IMG/VR virus record: IMGVR_UViG_3300005293_000042
Span: 1-41,332 of that record
Strand: one strand, 5' to 3'
Source of the DNA: a virus
Length of the DNA: 41,332 nucleotides
Part shown: positions 7,283 to 15,199 of the stretch, in pieces
Numbering within the stretch: the stretch's first letter is position 1
How the letters are laid out: the number at the start of each line of letters is the position of its first letter
Notes under the pieces: model-generated
What the model was told of the DNA's origin: nothing
Database searches by the model: none
The model's input: the letters and a program-made list of their open reading frames with translations, nothing else
Made by a program: the position numbers and the translations under genes

Positions 7283-7636
7283 TCAGAGGTCGATCTGTCC
7301 GAGCACGTCGATCATGACGTCCTTCAGCTCCTTGACGCGGAGCTCGAGGGTCACGGCGAAGCGGTAGACGTCGCTGCCCTTAGCTTCTACCTTGTAGGTC
7401 GGCAGCTCCTCGGCGAGGCTCTTGTCCAGGATCGGGCTGATCTTGGCGATGAGCTGTGCGAACGCGTCGTCGAACAAGTCAAGCTCGTCACCGATGCGGT
7501 TCAGCTGCTGCTCGATACCGACACGCTGGAGGAACTCTACGTTGCTCGCGAAGGCCTCCTCCTCATCGGGGTTCGGCTGCGACTCGATGAAGTTCTGGAT
7601 TGCCTTCTGCGTCGTGTTGAAGATGGGCTCAGACAT
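7283..7636 (-). CDS. Helical accessory protein of unknown function (117 aa)
   Basis: The ATG at 7636 is preceded by AAGGAAGGCACGACC. The acidic, helical protein contains FLQRVGIEQQLNRIGDEL and FDDAFAQLIAKISPILDKSL, then a short beta-like part (KGSDVYRFAVTLELRVKEL). No domain is recognised. In size, acidity and expression leader it resembles the following 113-residue gene, but I see no convincing sequence match between them. Confidence 0.65.
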   Translation of the reverse strand: MSEPIFNTTQKAIQNFIESQPNPDEEEAFASNVEFLQRVGIEQQLNRIGDELDLFDDAFAQLIAKISPILDKSLAEELPTYKVEAKGSDVYRFAVTLELRVKELKDVMIDVLGQIDL

Positions 7637-7658
7637 GGTCGTGCCTTCCTTTTGATGC

Positions 7659-7695
7659 GGATATGGGTGGGCAGTTTAGGGTCATACCCAGGACT
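7659..7695 (-). repeat. Intergenic repeat, copy 2
   Basis: Near-identical to the copy at 7241-7276: AGTCCTGGGTATGAC, then CCTAAACTGCCCACCCATATCC on the minus strand. It fills the gap between the genes ending at 7702 and starting at 7636. Confidence 0.65.
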
Positions 7696-7701
7696 TAGAA
7701 C

Positions 7702-8022
7702 TCAGATGTCGGAGACATCCACGACAGGCTCGACCTCGAACGACTTGTCGAGAGCCTTCTGCGTGTAGACCTTGTAGCCCTTGCCAGCGAACAGAACCCA
7801 GTCGCCGATGAAGGCCTTGGTCTGACGCTCGTTCATGGGGCGGAAGACCTCGACCTTGATGTAGGGGTTGTAGACGTCGTCGACGTGCGAGATCTCGGGA
7901 GCCTCAACGAGCGTTCCGCCGCACCACTCAGCGACAGCCTCGATGTTGGTGGCCGTGACCTGCACGCCCTCGACCTGGAACTTCTTGCGGGACAGCTGGA
8001 CCAGGGTCAGGTTGTTAGGCAT
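7702..8022 (-). CDS. Small protein of unknown function (106 aa)
   Basis: The ATG at 8022 has only a weak purine-rich site (AGAAAGCAG). The protein starts MPNNLTLVQLSRKKFQVEG and includes VTATNIEAVAEWCGGTLVE and FIGDWVLFAGKGYKVYTQKAL. The pattern of a short beta start, a helix ending in W-C-G-G, then a GDWVL..G segment is familiar from small phage proteins of unknown function. It is in the run of early accessory genes next to the Acb2-like gene. Confidence 0.65.
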   Translation of the reverse strand: MPNNLTLVQLSRKKFQVEGVQVTATNIEAVAEWCGGTLVEAPEISHVDDVYNPYIKVEVFRPMNERQTKAFIGDWVLFAGKGYKVYTQKALDKSFEVEPVVDVSDI

Positions 8023-8057
8023 TGTTCTGCTTTCTGTTTGGGTTTGTACAGATATGG

Positions 8058-8438
8058 TCAGACCTTCGGAAGGGCAGCACGCACGGCGGCGTCCTTAGCC
8101 TCCAGAAGCTTTCGAAGGGTAACGCTCTTCTCCGGACCGTCCGGGAGGACGAAGTCCATGTTCTTCGCGATCTCCGCGAACATCTTCGACACCTGCTGCA
8201 GTCCGTCGTCAGGGAGGTGCTCCCACTCGAAGAACCGCAGGATCGCGGATGGCTTGTAGACCGGCTCTCTGTTAACCTTCGGCTTGTACGAAGCCTTCCC
8301 GTTAGCGTTCGAGCAGACCTTTGCGTGCTCCCGAAACAACGTGTGGTGGTACACATCCCCACAGAACCCACAAATGGTGTCTGCGAGCATCTCGAGGTCG
8401 TTCGTGAACAACACGCCATCGATGTGGACTTTAGCCAT
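8058..8438 (-). CDS. Zinc finger fused to an Acb2/Tad1-type hairpin domain, putative anti-CBASS protein
   Basis: The ATG at 8438 follows CGAAAGG. Residues 23-42 hold a C2HC zinc-finger pattern (C23-x2-C26-x11-H38-x3-C42). The C-terminal half (about 68-124) has two predicted helices with FVLPDGPEKSVTLRKLLEAK and AAVRAAL. This matches the LPDxxEKSxxLxKLxEAxxxA signature I associate with Acb2-type helical-hairpin proteins, which sequester cyclic nucleotides and so block CBASS (and some Thoeris) immunity. The function is inferred from this pattern. The zinc finger at the front is an addition to the small stand-alone form. Confidence 0.55.
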   Translation of the reverse strand: MAKVHIDGVLFTNDLEMLADTICGFCGDVYHHTLFREHAKVCSNANGKASYKPKVNREPVYKPSAILRFFEWEHLPDDGLQQVSKMFAEIAKNMDFVLPDGPEKSVTLRKLLEAKDAAVRAALPKV

Positions 8439-8453
8439 GATATACCTTTCGGG

Positions 8454-8639
8454 TCAGAGATACTTCTTGTTGTTGCACTTCCAGCAGACCTCATCCGAAT
8501 CCCGAAGAGCCCAGATGCCCTCCTCCGTGATGAAAGAGGTGCATCCGGGCTCAGGGCAGGAATAAGCGGAGAGAGTCGCGTTCCACACGAGAGTCTTCTT
8601 GTGGATCTCGCAGGTGACGAATACCCCCGCGTCGCTCAC
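8454..8639 (-). CDS. Zinc-ribbon protein (61 aa)
   Basis: I place the start at the GTG at 8639, which overlaps the previous stop by four bases (GTGA). An ATG at 8648 is the alternative. The protein has cysteines in VTCEIHKK, YSCPEPGC and VCWKCNNKKYL, enough for one or two zinc sites of the ribbon type. It may bind nucleic acid. The next gene also starts with a zinc finger. No family name is certain. Confidence 0.6.
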   Translation of the reverse strand: MSDAGVFVTCEIHKKTLVWNATLSAYSCPEPGCTSFITEEGIWALRDSDEVCWKCNNKKYL

Positions 8640-9148
8640 TCGTCCCATGGAGGGCTCTGAAGCGAGGCCGAGGCAGAGAGCTCGTCCGCGTCGAGGTTCG
8701 CGTACTTGAGCTCGAGGACGTCCTCGACGATCGTGACGTAGATAGCCGCGAGATATGCCTTGATACCCGTGTTGCCGTTCACGTCCCACTCGTAGGGGTG
8801 GACCTTGAGGTCGACATTCGCGAACTCCACGAAGTCGAGCAGCCCCACCGTCTCCTCGTCCAGCTCCGTCCGTCGGCGGCTCTTGTCACCGATCATGACG
8901 ATCAGCGGAGGCTTGCGGCTACCGAAGTTGACCTTGACCTCCATCGAAGGAAGCAGAACCTCTCCGTCCTCGCGCGGCTTAGGCCACCGGATCTTCCACC
9001 CGTCGGCCTCCATCGTCCTCGCCAGGTCCTCGTCAATGATGACGTGGAAGTTGCGGTTGCCCGCAGCGTTGTACATCCCCTCCTTACCGGAGAAGTTTCG
9101 GAAGATGAGTCGAACGCCTTCCATCGTGATGTCTTCAGGCTTTGCCAT
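8636..9148 (-). CDS. Putative single-stranded DNA-binding-like protein
   Basis: The ATG at 9148 follows AAAGGAGCACGACA. The 170-residue protein contains GVRLIFRNFSGKEGMYNAAG, then VKVNFGSRKPPLIVMIG and NTGIKAYLAAIYVTIVED, a beta-rich pattern seen in phage proteins near replication genes. The disordered C-terminus ends SPPWDE, an acidic, aromatic tip like that of SSB proteins. I infer single-stranded DNA binding from the tip, the predicted fold and the position close to the replicase; direct family recognition is weak. Confidence 0.4.
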   Translation of the reverse strand: MAKPEDITMEGVRLIFRNFSGKEGMYNAAGNRNFHVIIDEDLARTMEADGWKIRWPKPREDGEVLLPSMEVKVNFGSRKPPLIVMIGDKSRRRTELDEETVGLLDFVEFANVDLKVHPYEWDVNGNTGIKAYLAAIYVTIVEDVLELKYANLDADELSASASLQSPPWDE

Positions 9149-9170
9149 TGTCGTGCTCCTTTGGGGTTGG

Positions 9171-9410
9171 TTAGAACAGTCGGTGAGGCATGTAGATGCC
9201 GGTCATGTTCGAGTCCTTGTCGAACTCGACTTCAGCGTCGTAAGCATTCAAGCGGTCTTCGCGAACGGTCAGCTGCACGACATAGCGCTCGTTACGCTCG
9301 ATAACGTCCTCGAGAAGCACCGTTACGTCACTGGCAGTGTCGAGGACATGCGTCACGGCATCGAGTGCAGAATCGACTAGAGCGTTCTTCAGCTCCTTTT
9401 CGATCGCCAT
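9171..9410 (-). CDS. Small soluble protein of unknown function (79 aa)
   Basis: The ATG at 9410 is one base after the stop of the membrane protein gene, with GAGGAA upstream. The protein begins MAIEKELKNALVDSALDAV and continues with helices and a beta hairpin (RYVVQLTVREDRL). No motif is recognised. Tight spacing says it is made together with the membrane protein before it. Confidence 0.6.
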   Translation of the reverse strand: MAIEKELKNALVDSALDAVTHVLDTASDVTVLLEDVIERNERYVVQLTVREDRLNAYDAEVEFDKDSNMTGIYMPHRLF

Positions 9411-9411
9411 G

Positions 9412-9936
9412 TCAGTACCGTTCCTCATACGTCTCAGTGTGGATAACGCGAAGAGACTTGTTGTCGATCTCGACGTTGCACCGCCAGAGTCGCTCTGTGC
9501 CCGTGTCGATAGACACCGCAACCTCAACGTGTGTGGGGGTCTCTAGGTACGAAACCACGTTGGTTGCGGTGACATATAGGATCTGGCCCTCCTCAGCAAG
9601 GATCGATCGGACGTGAGCCAGAGCGATCTTCTTGACTGTGCTCGCGAACCCGCTTTCATCGACCTTTGGATTGACGACGATCTTATCGATCTCGAAGTGC
9701 TCGTCGAGGCCGGCCTCATGGAACTTCTCCATGAAATCCTTCTTGATTCGGCGGTTGTCCCAGAGCTCTGCGATAGCGAAGCCCGCCCAGAAGTAGACGA
9801 AGACCGCGATCGGCCCCCAGATGGGGAGAAGGATGATGTACCACGGCCACTCGATGGCGTCGTATACCTTCCCGATGATGAGCAGGGTCTGGCAGAGGAA
9901 ATAGATGAACGGACCGGCGAAGCTTTCGATGCGCAT
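9412..9936 (-). CDS. Membrane protein with two N-terminal transmembrane segments
   Basis: The ATG at 9936 follows AAGGAGTGATAT and lies four bases after the replicase stop. Residues about 8-25 (GPFIYFLCQTLLIIGKV) and 33-57 (YIILLPIWGPIAVFVYFWAGFA) are hydrophobic and should cross the membrane as a hairpin. A 115-residue soluble domain follows, with helices and a beta sheet near the end (THVEVAVSIDTGTERLWRCNVEI). The role is unknown. Coupling to the replicase gene could mean anchoring of replication, but nothing in the protein proves it. Confidence 0.7.
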   Translation of the reverse strand: MRIESFAGPFIYFLCQTLLIIGKVYDAIEWPWYIILLPIWGPIAVFVYFWAGFAIAELWDNRRIKKDFMEKFHEAGLDEHFEIDKIVVNPKVDESGFASTVKKIALAHVRSILAEEGQILYVTATNVVSYLETPTHVEVAVSIDTGTERLWRCNVEIDNKSLRVIHTETYEERY

Positions 9937-9939
9937 ATA

Positions 9940-12900
9940 TCACTCCTTGTTGAGGTCCATGAGCTCGTCAAAGCTCACGTACTTTTCGATGGTCTTGATT
10001 GCGTTGTCAGCCAAGCTGTCGAAGTAGTCCATGTCCACGTCGAGCTTGTCGCCCAGCGTCGCGGCGTTCTCCGCCTCGATCCACAGATAACCCTTGGTGC
10101 CTGTGACTGCGTAGTGCTTGTTGTCCTTGACGCGGTACAGCACGCCACCGCCCTCGTTCACCGGAACGAACCTGCCAGTGCGACCCACGAAGTGAGCCTC
10201 CCCAGCAAGGAACATTGGCTTGTCGACGGCGTCGAAGTCCAGGTACATGTGACCTTGGGTGACCTGCTTCGTCTCGCACAGGTCATCGAACTCGATCTCC
10301 TCGTTGGAGAACAGGCTCTTGTACACGAACGGGTGCTGGAACTGCGCACCAGTAGCGGACCACTTGCCGTCCTTACGAGCAATATAGACGGCGTCATTGA
10401 CCAGCACGAGCTTGTCGTACGTAGCCTCGTGCTCGAAGTCGTACCCGTAGTTCTTACCGAACTGGGTGACGAACTCGATGATCTCAGGCGTGGCGTTAGG
10501 GATCTTGATGGAGTCGGTCTTAATATGAGCGACCACGAATCCCTGCTCTTGGACAGCGTGCTTGAGCTCGATCATGAACAGGGCTCCGCGCTTCGCCACG
10601 ATGTTGTCGCGGTTCCGCTTGTCCCTGAACAGGTTGTCGAACTTGGCGCTCGTCAGACCGTAGACGATGTTGATCACGATCTTCAGAGCGTACGAGAGAG
10701 CCTCAGCCTCGTCTGGGTTGTCCAGATATGGCGCGAGCTTTCCGCCCAGCATGCTCTTTGCACGAGTCAGATCCTTGTGCTTGATAGCCATACGTGCAGC
10801 CTTCAGCGCAGAGAAGTTCTTCGTGTACTCGCCGAACAGGTTGAGCTGCTCGATCGAGGTCGGGTGCATGGAGGCGACGTCCAGCAGTGCGACGTTCTCG
10901 TAATAACCGGGCTCAGCGTAGACGTACCCGCCCTCACCAGGGTCCTCGTCACGATATGAGCTCTTACCCAGCTCGAACGAGTAGCCCGGGAACTCCTTGC
11001 TCAGGTCCGTGTACTTGAACTTCGCCTGAGGGTTGCGGTCGTCTCCGAAGAGAATCTTCGCAGTGTGGTTCTGAGTCGTGTGATTCACGCTCAGCCCACT
11101 CAGGTCGGCGAGAATCTGCCTCGCCACGAAGTCCTGCTTACGAGACTCGAAGGTCACCTCGGTGGCCTCGACGTCGTTGCAGCAATATTCCACCACACGA
11201 GGCCACAGGTCCTCCGGAACCGGCTGGTCCCAAGGAAGGTCAAGCTCCATGTGGTGAATCCCGAGCTCGATCTCGAACTTCTTCAGCGACTGCTTCTTCG
11301 AACTGAAGTCGTAAATATCCGTGTAGGACAGATCGTAGGCGGCGCCGAACAGAGACTGCCCGTTGCCGTTGATGATCTTCTGACTCAGCTCATACAGCTG
11401 CTGGTTGTTGTAGCCCATGAATGCGGCGTACATGATGTGGTTGTCGTACCGTCGGTTGTTGAACCCAACGAGCCTGAGCGCGAAGAGAGCCTCGACCTCC
11501 TGAGGAGACGGGTTGATCATCCTCACGATCTGGTCAGAACCCTGGAACTTCCAGCAGATCACGAACAGGTTCGGGTAGACCTCGACGTCGAAGAACACCA
11601 GACGATCGTCAGCGTTCTTCTCAACCTTGATCACACCCTTGCAGGACATGCAGACGCAGTTCTCCTCGTGAAAGGAGGTCTCAGGCTCGCTCTTGAACTT
11701 CATCGTCTGCACGATCTTGAGAGCGGTGAGTGCCTGGTTGCTGCTGCCGTTGGCGAAAGCGATGATCCGCGGCTGCAGATCGCTGACGTCATAGACCATC
11801 CCAGACGAATATGCCTCGTCCAGGATCTTGTAGATGAAGTCGATCGAGGGCTTGGTCCCCGGGTGGATCTCCTTCTTCAGGTTCCGTCCGATGAGTTCCC
11901 GAAGGCCTCTCTCGGACTGGACTGTACTTGCAGGGAGCATCTTCTTCTCCTTTACTGGCAGCCCAGAACTGATGGTTGCCACGGGGACGTTGTTGCATCG
12001 CGATAGCGCTCTACGAAGCGAAGCGTTGTCGCGGTACACCTTGATCTCGATCCCCTCTGCGTAGATGTTACGCAGCAGGGTTGGGTCGCCCTCGTAGATA
12101 TAGTGAAGGTGGACCCCAGCGCCACTCTTGCTGAGCTCGGCGTACGTAGCCGGCCAGTCGCTTGCCGCTTCCAGGTTCTTCTCGAGGCTCTTCTCGCCGT
12201 CGTCTCCACGAATATCGAAGTCGATGACGATGTGGTTCTCAGGAACCTTGACGAAGTGGAGCGTGGTTGTGTCAATATCGGCGAGGGTGGTCGTAACATT
12301 CTCCCATCGCCGCTTAGGCGTCTCCGCCTTACTCGCCCCCTGGGCTGGCTGCCCAGCAAGAAGCGTATCGAGCAGTGACTCTGTCTCCTCCAGAACCAGC
12401 GAGAAGCTATCGTCACTCTTAGGAGCCTTGAACTTCTGAGCGTTGAACCCAGAATACCAGCTCCTTACCTGCTCTCCACCCACAGTAGCTCGCTCGTGGA
12501 ACTCGTCGAAGTAGTTCTTGAGCTCCTCTCGCATCTTGTACTGTGGCATTACGTACTCGATACCGGTGTCAGAACAGAACTCCGTGTACAGGGAATATGC
12601 CTGCTTAAGAGTAACGCCGCCCTGTGCCTTGAAGATGTCGAAGTGCGCCTCGATGTAGTTGAAGAACACGTCGGTCTGCAGCATCATCTCGAGCGGACGA
12701 TATGCGTTGTAGTGGTTCTTCCCCAAGGTCTGGTAGACCTGGAGGCAGTGATGCGCAATCGCCCCGACCTCGAACTCGATCCTGCTCATCAGGGTGGTGT
12801 AGTGCCTTGCGGGAATGATGTGCCCCGTAGGGTGAACGTCGATGAGCCTACGAATAAGACCCGACTTGGCGTCCGTGATCTTGACCGGCTTGTTGGTGCC

Positions 12901-13725
12901 CATGAAGAGGAACGCATTCACCCGAGATGTGTAGCTCGGCTTGTACTTCTCGTTCATCGTCATCTCCTCGTGAGAGACGATCGAGTTCAGAGTCGTGTTG
13001 TCCTCAATCTTGGACAAGTCCCCATCGTGCTGGATAGCCACCAGCGGGTTTGCCTTGAACACCTCCATAGCGAAGGCGTGCCCGCTGGACGTAAGAGCCT
13101 TGGCCTCGAAGGTCGTGGTGTACCCCACGAAGAGCTCCTGAATGATGTTCAGGATCGTGGACTTACCAGTACCTGCAGGGCCGTAGAATACGAGGAACTT
13201 CTGGATCTTCTTCGAGTCACCAGACACAACGGCGCCGATAGCCCACATGATCTTCTGTGCTTCCTCCGGCGAGTACAGAACCGAGAGGAGTTCGTCGAAG
13301 GCACTGTGGTCACCCTCCTGCAGAGGATATGGGAGACGCTTGCTTACGTAGTCGCCCTTCTTTACCTCCGTGTTAGAGAACGTCAGCTTCTCATCCAACT
13401 GGTGGCTGTTGTCGCTGATGTTGTTGAGGAACTTCCTGAACTGGTTCCAACCATTGGTGCTGTAGGAGCGAAGATGCTTCACGTTGTGCGGGCGTCCTGT
13501 CCGGGCCTCGTACTCGATCTTGGCCTCGTCCAGTTCCTCATCTACCAGACGCTGAACGTCATACTCGTCGGTAGACCACAAGCCCGCCTTTTCGTCCCAG
13601 ATCGCGTAGAACGAGCGACCACGAACCATGAGGTCCTTAGAACGACCGACTTTGAAGTCGGGGTACAACTCCGGCGGGTCGTCCTTCTTAACCGCGTCGC
13701 GCGCACTGATCTGAAAGAAATCCAT
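9940..13725 (-). CDS. Multidomain replicase: SF3-type helicase, AEP-type primase and family-B DNA polymerase
   Basis: The ATG at 13725 follows AAGGGAGGG and gives 1261 residues. Residues about 180-290 are a D5-like SF3 helicase: FYGPAGTGKST (Walker A), VAIQHDGDLS (Walker B) and NAFLFMGTNKP (sensor). Residues about 490-580 look like an archaeo-eukaryotic primase: VIDFDIRG, SGAGVHLHYIY and GIEIKVYRD. CVCMSC at about 691 may bind zinc. The rest is a family-B polymerase with exonuclease motifs FFDVEVYP, FNNRRYDN and YCCNDVEATE, then LLDVASMHPTS (motif A, about 949), KIVINIVYG (motif B, about 1016) and HIKTDS (motif C, about 1068). Motif C has Lys where DTDS is usual. It is the central replication enzyme, combining jobs usually split among proteins. 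Confidence 0.85.
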   Translation of the reverse strand: MDFFQISARDAVKKDDPPELYPDFKVGRSKDLMVRGRSFYAIWDEKAGLWSTDEYDVQRLVDEELDEAKIEYEARTGRPHNVKHLRSYSTNGWNQFRKFLNNISDNSHQLDEKLTFSNTEVKKGDYVSKRLPYPLQEGDHSAFDELLSVLYSPEEAQKIMWAIGAVVSGDSKKIQKFLVFYGPAGTGKSTILNIIQELFVGYTTTFEAKALTSSGHAFAMEVFKANPLVAIQHDGDLSKIEDNTTLNSIVSHEEMTMNEKYKPSYTSRVNAFLFMGTNKPVKITDAKSGLIRRLIDVHPTGHIIPARHYTTLMSRIEFEVGAIAHHCLQVYQTLGKNHYNAYRPLEMMLQTDVFFNYIEAHFDIFKAQGGVTLKQAYSLYTEFCSDTGIEYVMPQYKMREELKNYFDEFHERATVGGEQVRSWYSGFNAQKFKAPKSDDSFSLVLEETESLLDTLLAGQPAQGASKAETPKRRWENVTTTLADIDTTTLHFVKVPENHIVIDFDIRGDDGEKSLEKNLEAASDWPATYAELSKSGAGVHLHYIYEGDPTLLRNIYAEGIEIKVYRDNASLRRALSRCNNVPVATISSGLPVKEKKMLPASTVQSERGLRELIGRNLKKEIHPGTKPSIDFIYKILDEAYSSGMVYDVSDLQPRIIAFANGSSNQALTALKIVQTMKFKSEPETSFHEENCVCMSCKGVIKVEKNADDRLVFFDVEVYPNLFVICWKFQGSDQIVRMINPSPQEVEALFALRLVGFNNRRYDNHIMYAAFMGYNNQQLYELSQKIINGNGQSLFGAAYDLSYTDIYDFSSKKQSLKKFEIELGIHHMELDLPWDQPVPEDLWPRVVEYCCNDVEATEVTFESRKQDFVARQILADLSGLSVNHTTQNHTAKILFGDDRNPQAKFKYTDLSKEFPGYSFELGKSSYRDEDPGEGGYVYAEPGYYENVALLDVASMHPTSIEQLNLFGEYTKNFSALKAARMAIKHKDLTRAKSMLGGKLAPYLDNPDEAEALSYALKIVINIVYGLTSAKFDNLFRDKRNRDNIVAKRGALFMIELKHAVQEQGFVVAHIKTDSIKIPNATPEIIEFVTQFGKNYGYDFEHEATYDKLVLVNDAVYIARKDGKWSATGAQFQHPFVYKSLFSNEEIEFDDLCETKQVTQGHMYLDFDAVDKPMFLAGEAHFVGRTGRFVPVNEGGGVLYRVKDNKHYAVTGTKGYLWIEAENAATLGDKLDVDMDYFDSLADNAIKTIEKYVSFDELMDLNKE

Positions 13726-13737
13726 CAACCCTCCCTT

Positions 13738-14265
13738 CTAAGCTAAGTCAAGCAAATATGCATTGAGCTGGTACCAGATCTCAGTTTCCCGTTGGTCAGT
13801 TTCCGCCCTTTCCAAGGGGAAGAGGCCTCCACGCCCGTCGTACGAGTACGTACGCCAAATAAGCGTGTCTAGCACTTCCTCCACATCTTCGGGGTCTCCT
13901 GGTGTTGCGTCGTTATAGTCGCTCAATCCGAGGTTCCGCAGCAGATGCCAGAACCAAATATGCGCTTCCCCTTCGGCTTCGAAAGCCAAACGCCTTGATA
14001 GGGCGATCAGCATCTCGAGGAGAGAACAGCCGAGACCTTGCCAGTTCACGTCTAGATCAGGAAGATTGCATTCCTGAGCGAACTCAAAGCGTAGGTCTCG
14101 ACCGTCCTCTACTCGATTGTCGTCGTTGGGGATAAACCAGACGAACTCCTTCATGTAGAGCTGTCTGAGTAGAGACCAATAAGTCCGTCGAGGACTCCTG
14201 GCTCTTGGAGAGGCGACCTTACCGTAGAGCCATTGGAGATATAGCTCGTCCAGCGGCGCATCCAT
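13738..14265 (-). CDS. Conserved phage protein of unknown function (175 aa)
   Basis: The ATG at 14265 has GGATGA nearby. A GTG one codon earlier (14268) would give a four-base overlap with the preceding stop. The protein has many Trp and acidic residues: TYWSLLRQLYMKEFVWFIPN, DDNRVEDGRDLRFEF, then a long helix around SLLEMLIALSRRLAFEAE. The motif of PNDDNR.EDGR.LR.EF is familiar from other phages, without a known role. It is directly upstream of the replicase and probably co-expressed with it. Confidence 0.7.
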   Translation of the reverse strand: MDAPLDELYLQWLYGKVASPRARSPRRTYWSLLRQLYMKEFVWFIPNDDNRVEDGRDLRFEFAQECNLPDLDVNWQGLGCSLLEMLIALSRRLAFEAEGEAHIWFWHLLRNLGLSDYNDATPGDPEDVEEVLDTLIWRTYSYDGRGGLFPLERAETDQRETEIWYQLNAYLLDLA

Positions 14266-14996
14266 CACTCATCCGAAGGACGGAACTTCCGGATCTTGGG
14301 CCGGTAGGAGTGCTGCAGCTCGTCGTCGATCCCCAGGACCTCACGGGAATATGACCCGTCAGTCTTGACGATCTCGAAGTCGGTTGCGATGGCTTCGTTG
14401 CGGACGTAGACGACGCTCTCGTCATTGGAGCCGTGACCGAACCGTTCAAGGTTCGCCCGCCCAACTGCCTGTTCGACAGCATCGATCGGCACATCCTGCG
14501 AGTCAGCCAGGGTGTCGTCCTCGTCGTAGTACGTGAGCTGAACCTGCTCGTAGCCAGGGATCGTCTCAGTCCACTCGTCGAAGTGGATCACGTACGGCTT
14601 GTCGTCCGAGCGCTTCTCCATCTCGTCCTGATATGACCAGACGACGTTGTCGCTGTCCGTGAAGACGTTGTTGACGACCTCCACGAAGTCCTCTCGAACA
14701 GTGACCGAGACCTGGTCGTACTCCTCGATCTTGTCGGCAACGGTCTCGAACACCTGCCTGTGGTTATCCACGACCTCTTCGAAGAAGGCCTTCTTGTTCT
14801 TCTCAAGAATGACCTCCTCGAGCGAAGGCTTCTCCACGTTGGTGGTGAAATACTGCCGAGCCTCTGCGATCTCCTCGGTAGCGATCTTCGCGTACTTCGT
14901 CTCCAGCGTCTTCTTGGCGAAGAAATAACCCGCGCCACCGCCAAGGACGAACGTACCTGCGAGAACGGCAGGAGTCTTAATACGGGTGATGTCCAT
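14265..14996 (-). CDS. Single-span membrane protein (243 aa)
   Basis: The ATG at 14996 follows GGGAGTACC. Residues about 9-27 (AVLAGTFVLGGGAGYFFA) form one transmembrane segment rich in Gly and Ala, then a basic stretch (KK) and a long acidic, helical part (FFEEVVDNHRQVFETVADKI) with a beta-rich C-terminal domain. This is an anchored protein with the bulk in the cytoplasm, if the positive-inside rule holds. It sits in a run of membrane proteins from 20 to 14 kb. No function is known. Confidence 0.7.
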   Translation of the reverse strand: MDITRIKTPAVLAGTFVLGGGAGYFFAKKTLETKYAKIATEEIAEARQYFTTNVEKPSLEEVILEKNKKAFFEEVVDNHRQVFETVADKIEEYDQVSVTVREDFVEVVNNVFTDSDNVVWSYQDEMEKRSDDKPYVIHFDEWTETIPGYEQVQLTYYDEDDTLADSQDVPIDAVEQAVGRANLERFGHGSNDESVVYVRNEAIATDFEIVKTDGSYSREVLGIDDELQHSYRPKIRKFRPSDE

Positions 14997-15004
14997 GGTA
15001 CTCC

Positions 15005-15199
15005 CTACCTCTTCCTGATCTTGTAGTTGCCCTGGGTCTTGCGGGAGAGAGCCGACTGAAGGTCCCGGAGAGCGGGGTTGTCCTGCAGCGGCTTCTGCGT
15101 GAGGTGCGGGGGACGAATATACGGCTTCTTGACCGTCTTCGGCTCCTCCACCTCGTCGTTAGCCTTCTTGATCGGCTTGATGTCGCTCGGCTTGGTCAT
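15005..15199 (-). CDS. Short basic Pro/Lys-rich protein (64 aa)
   Basis: The ATG at 15199 overlaps the previous stop by one base (TGATG) and has AAGGAG five bases before it. The sequence (MTKPSDIKPIKKANDEVEEP, then KPYIRPPHLTQKPLQDNPAL and a basic end KIRKR) looks largely unstructured. It probably binds nucleic acid or a partner protein, but this is a guess from composition. The tight spacing supports real translation. Confidence 0.55.
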   Translation of the reverse strand: MTKPSDIKPIKKANDEVEEPKTVKKPYIRPPHLTQKPLQDNPALRDLQSALSRKTQGNYKIRKR

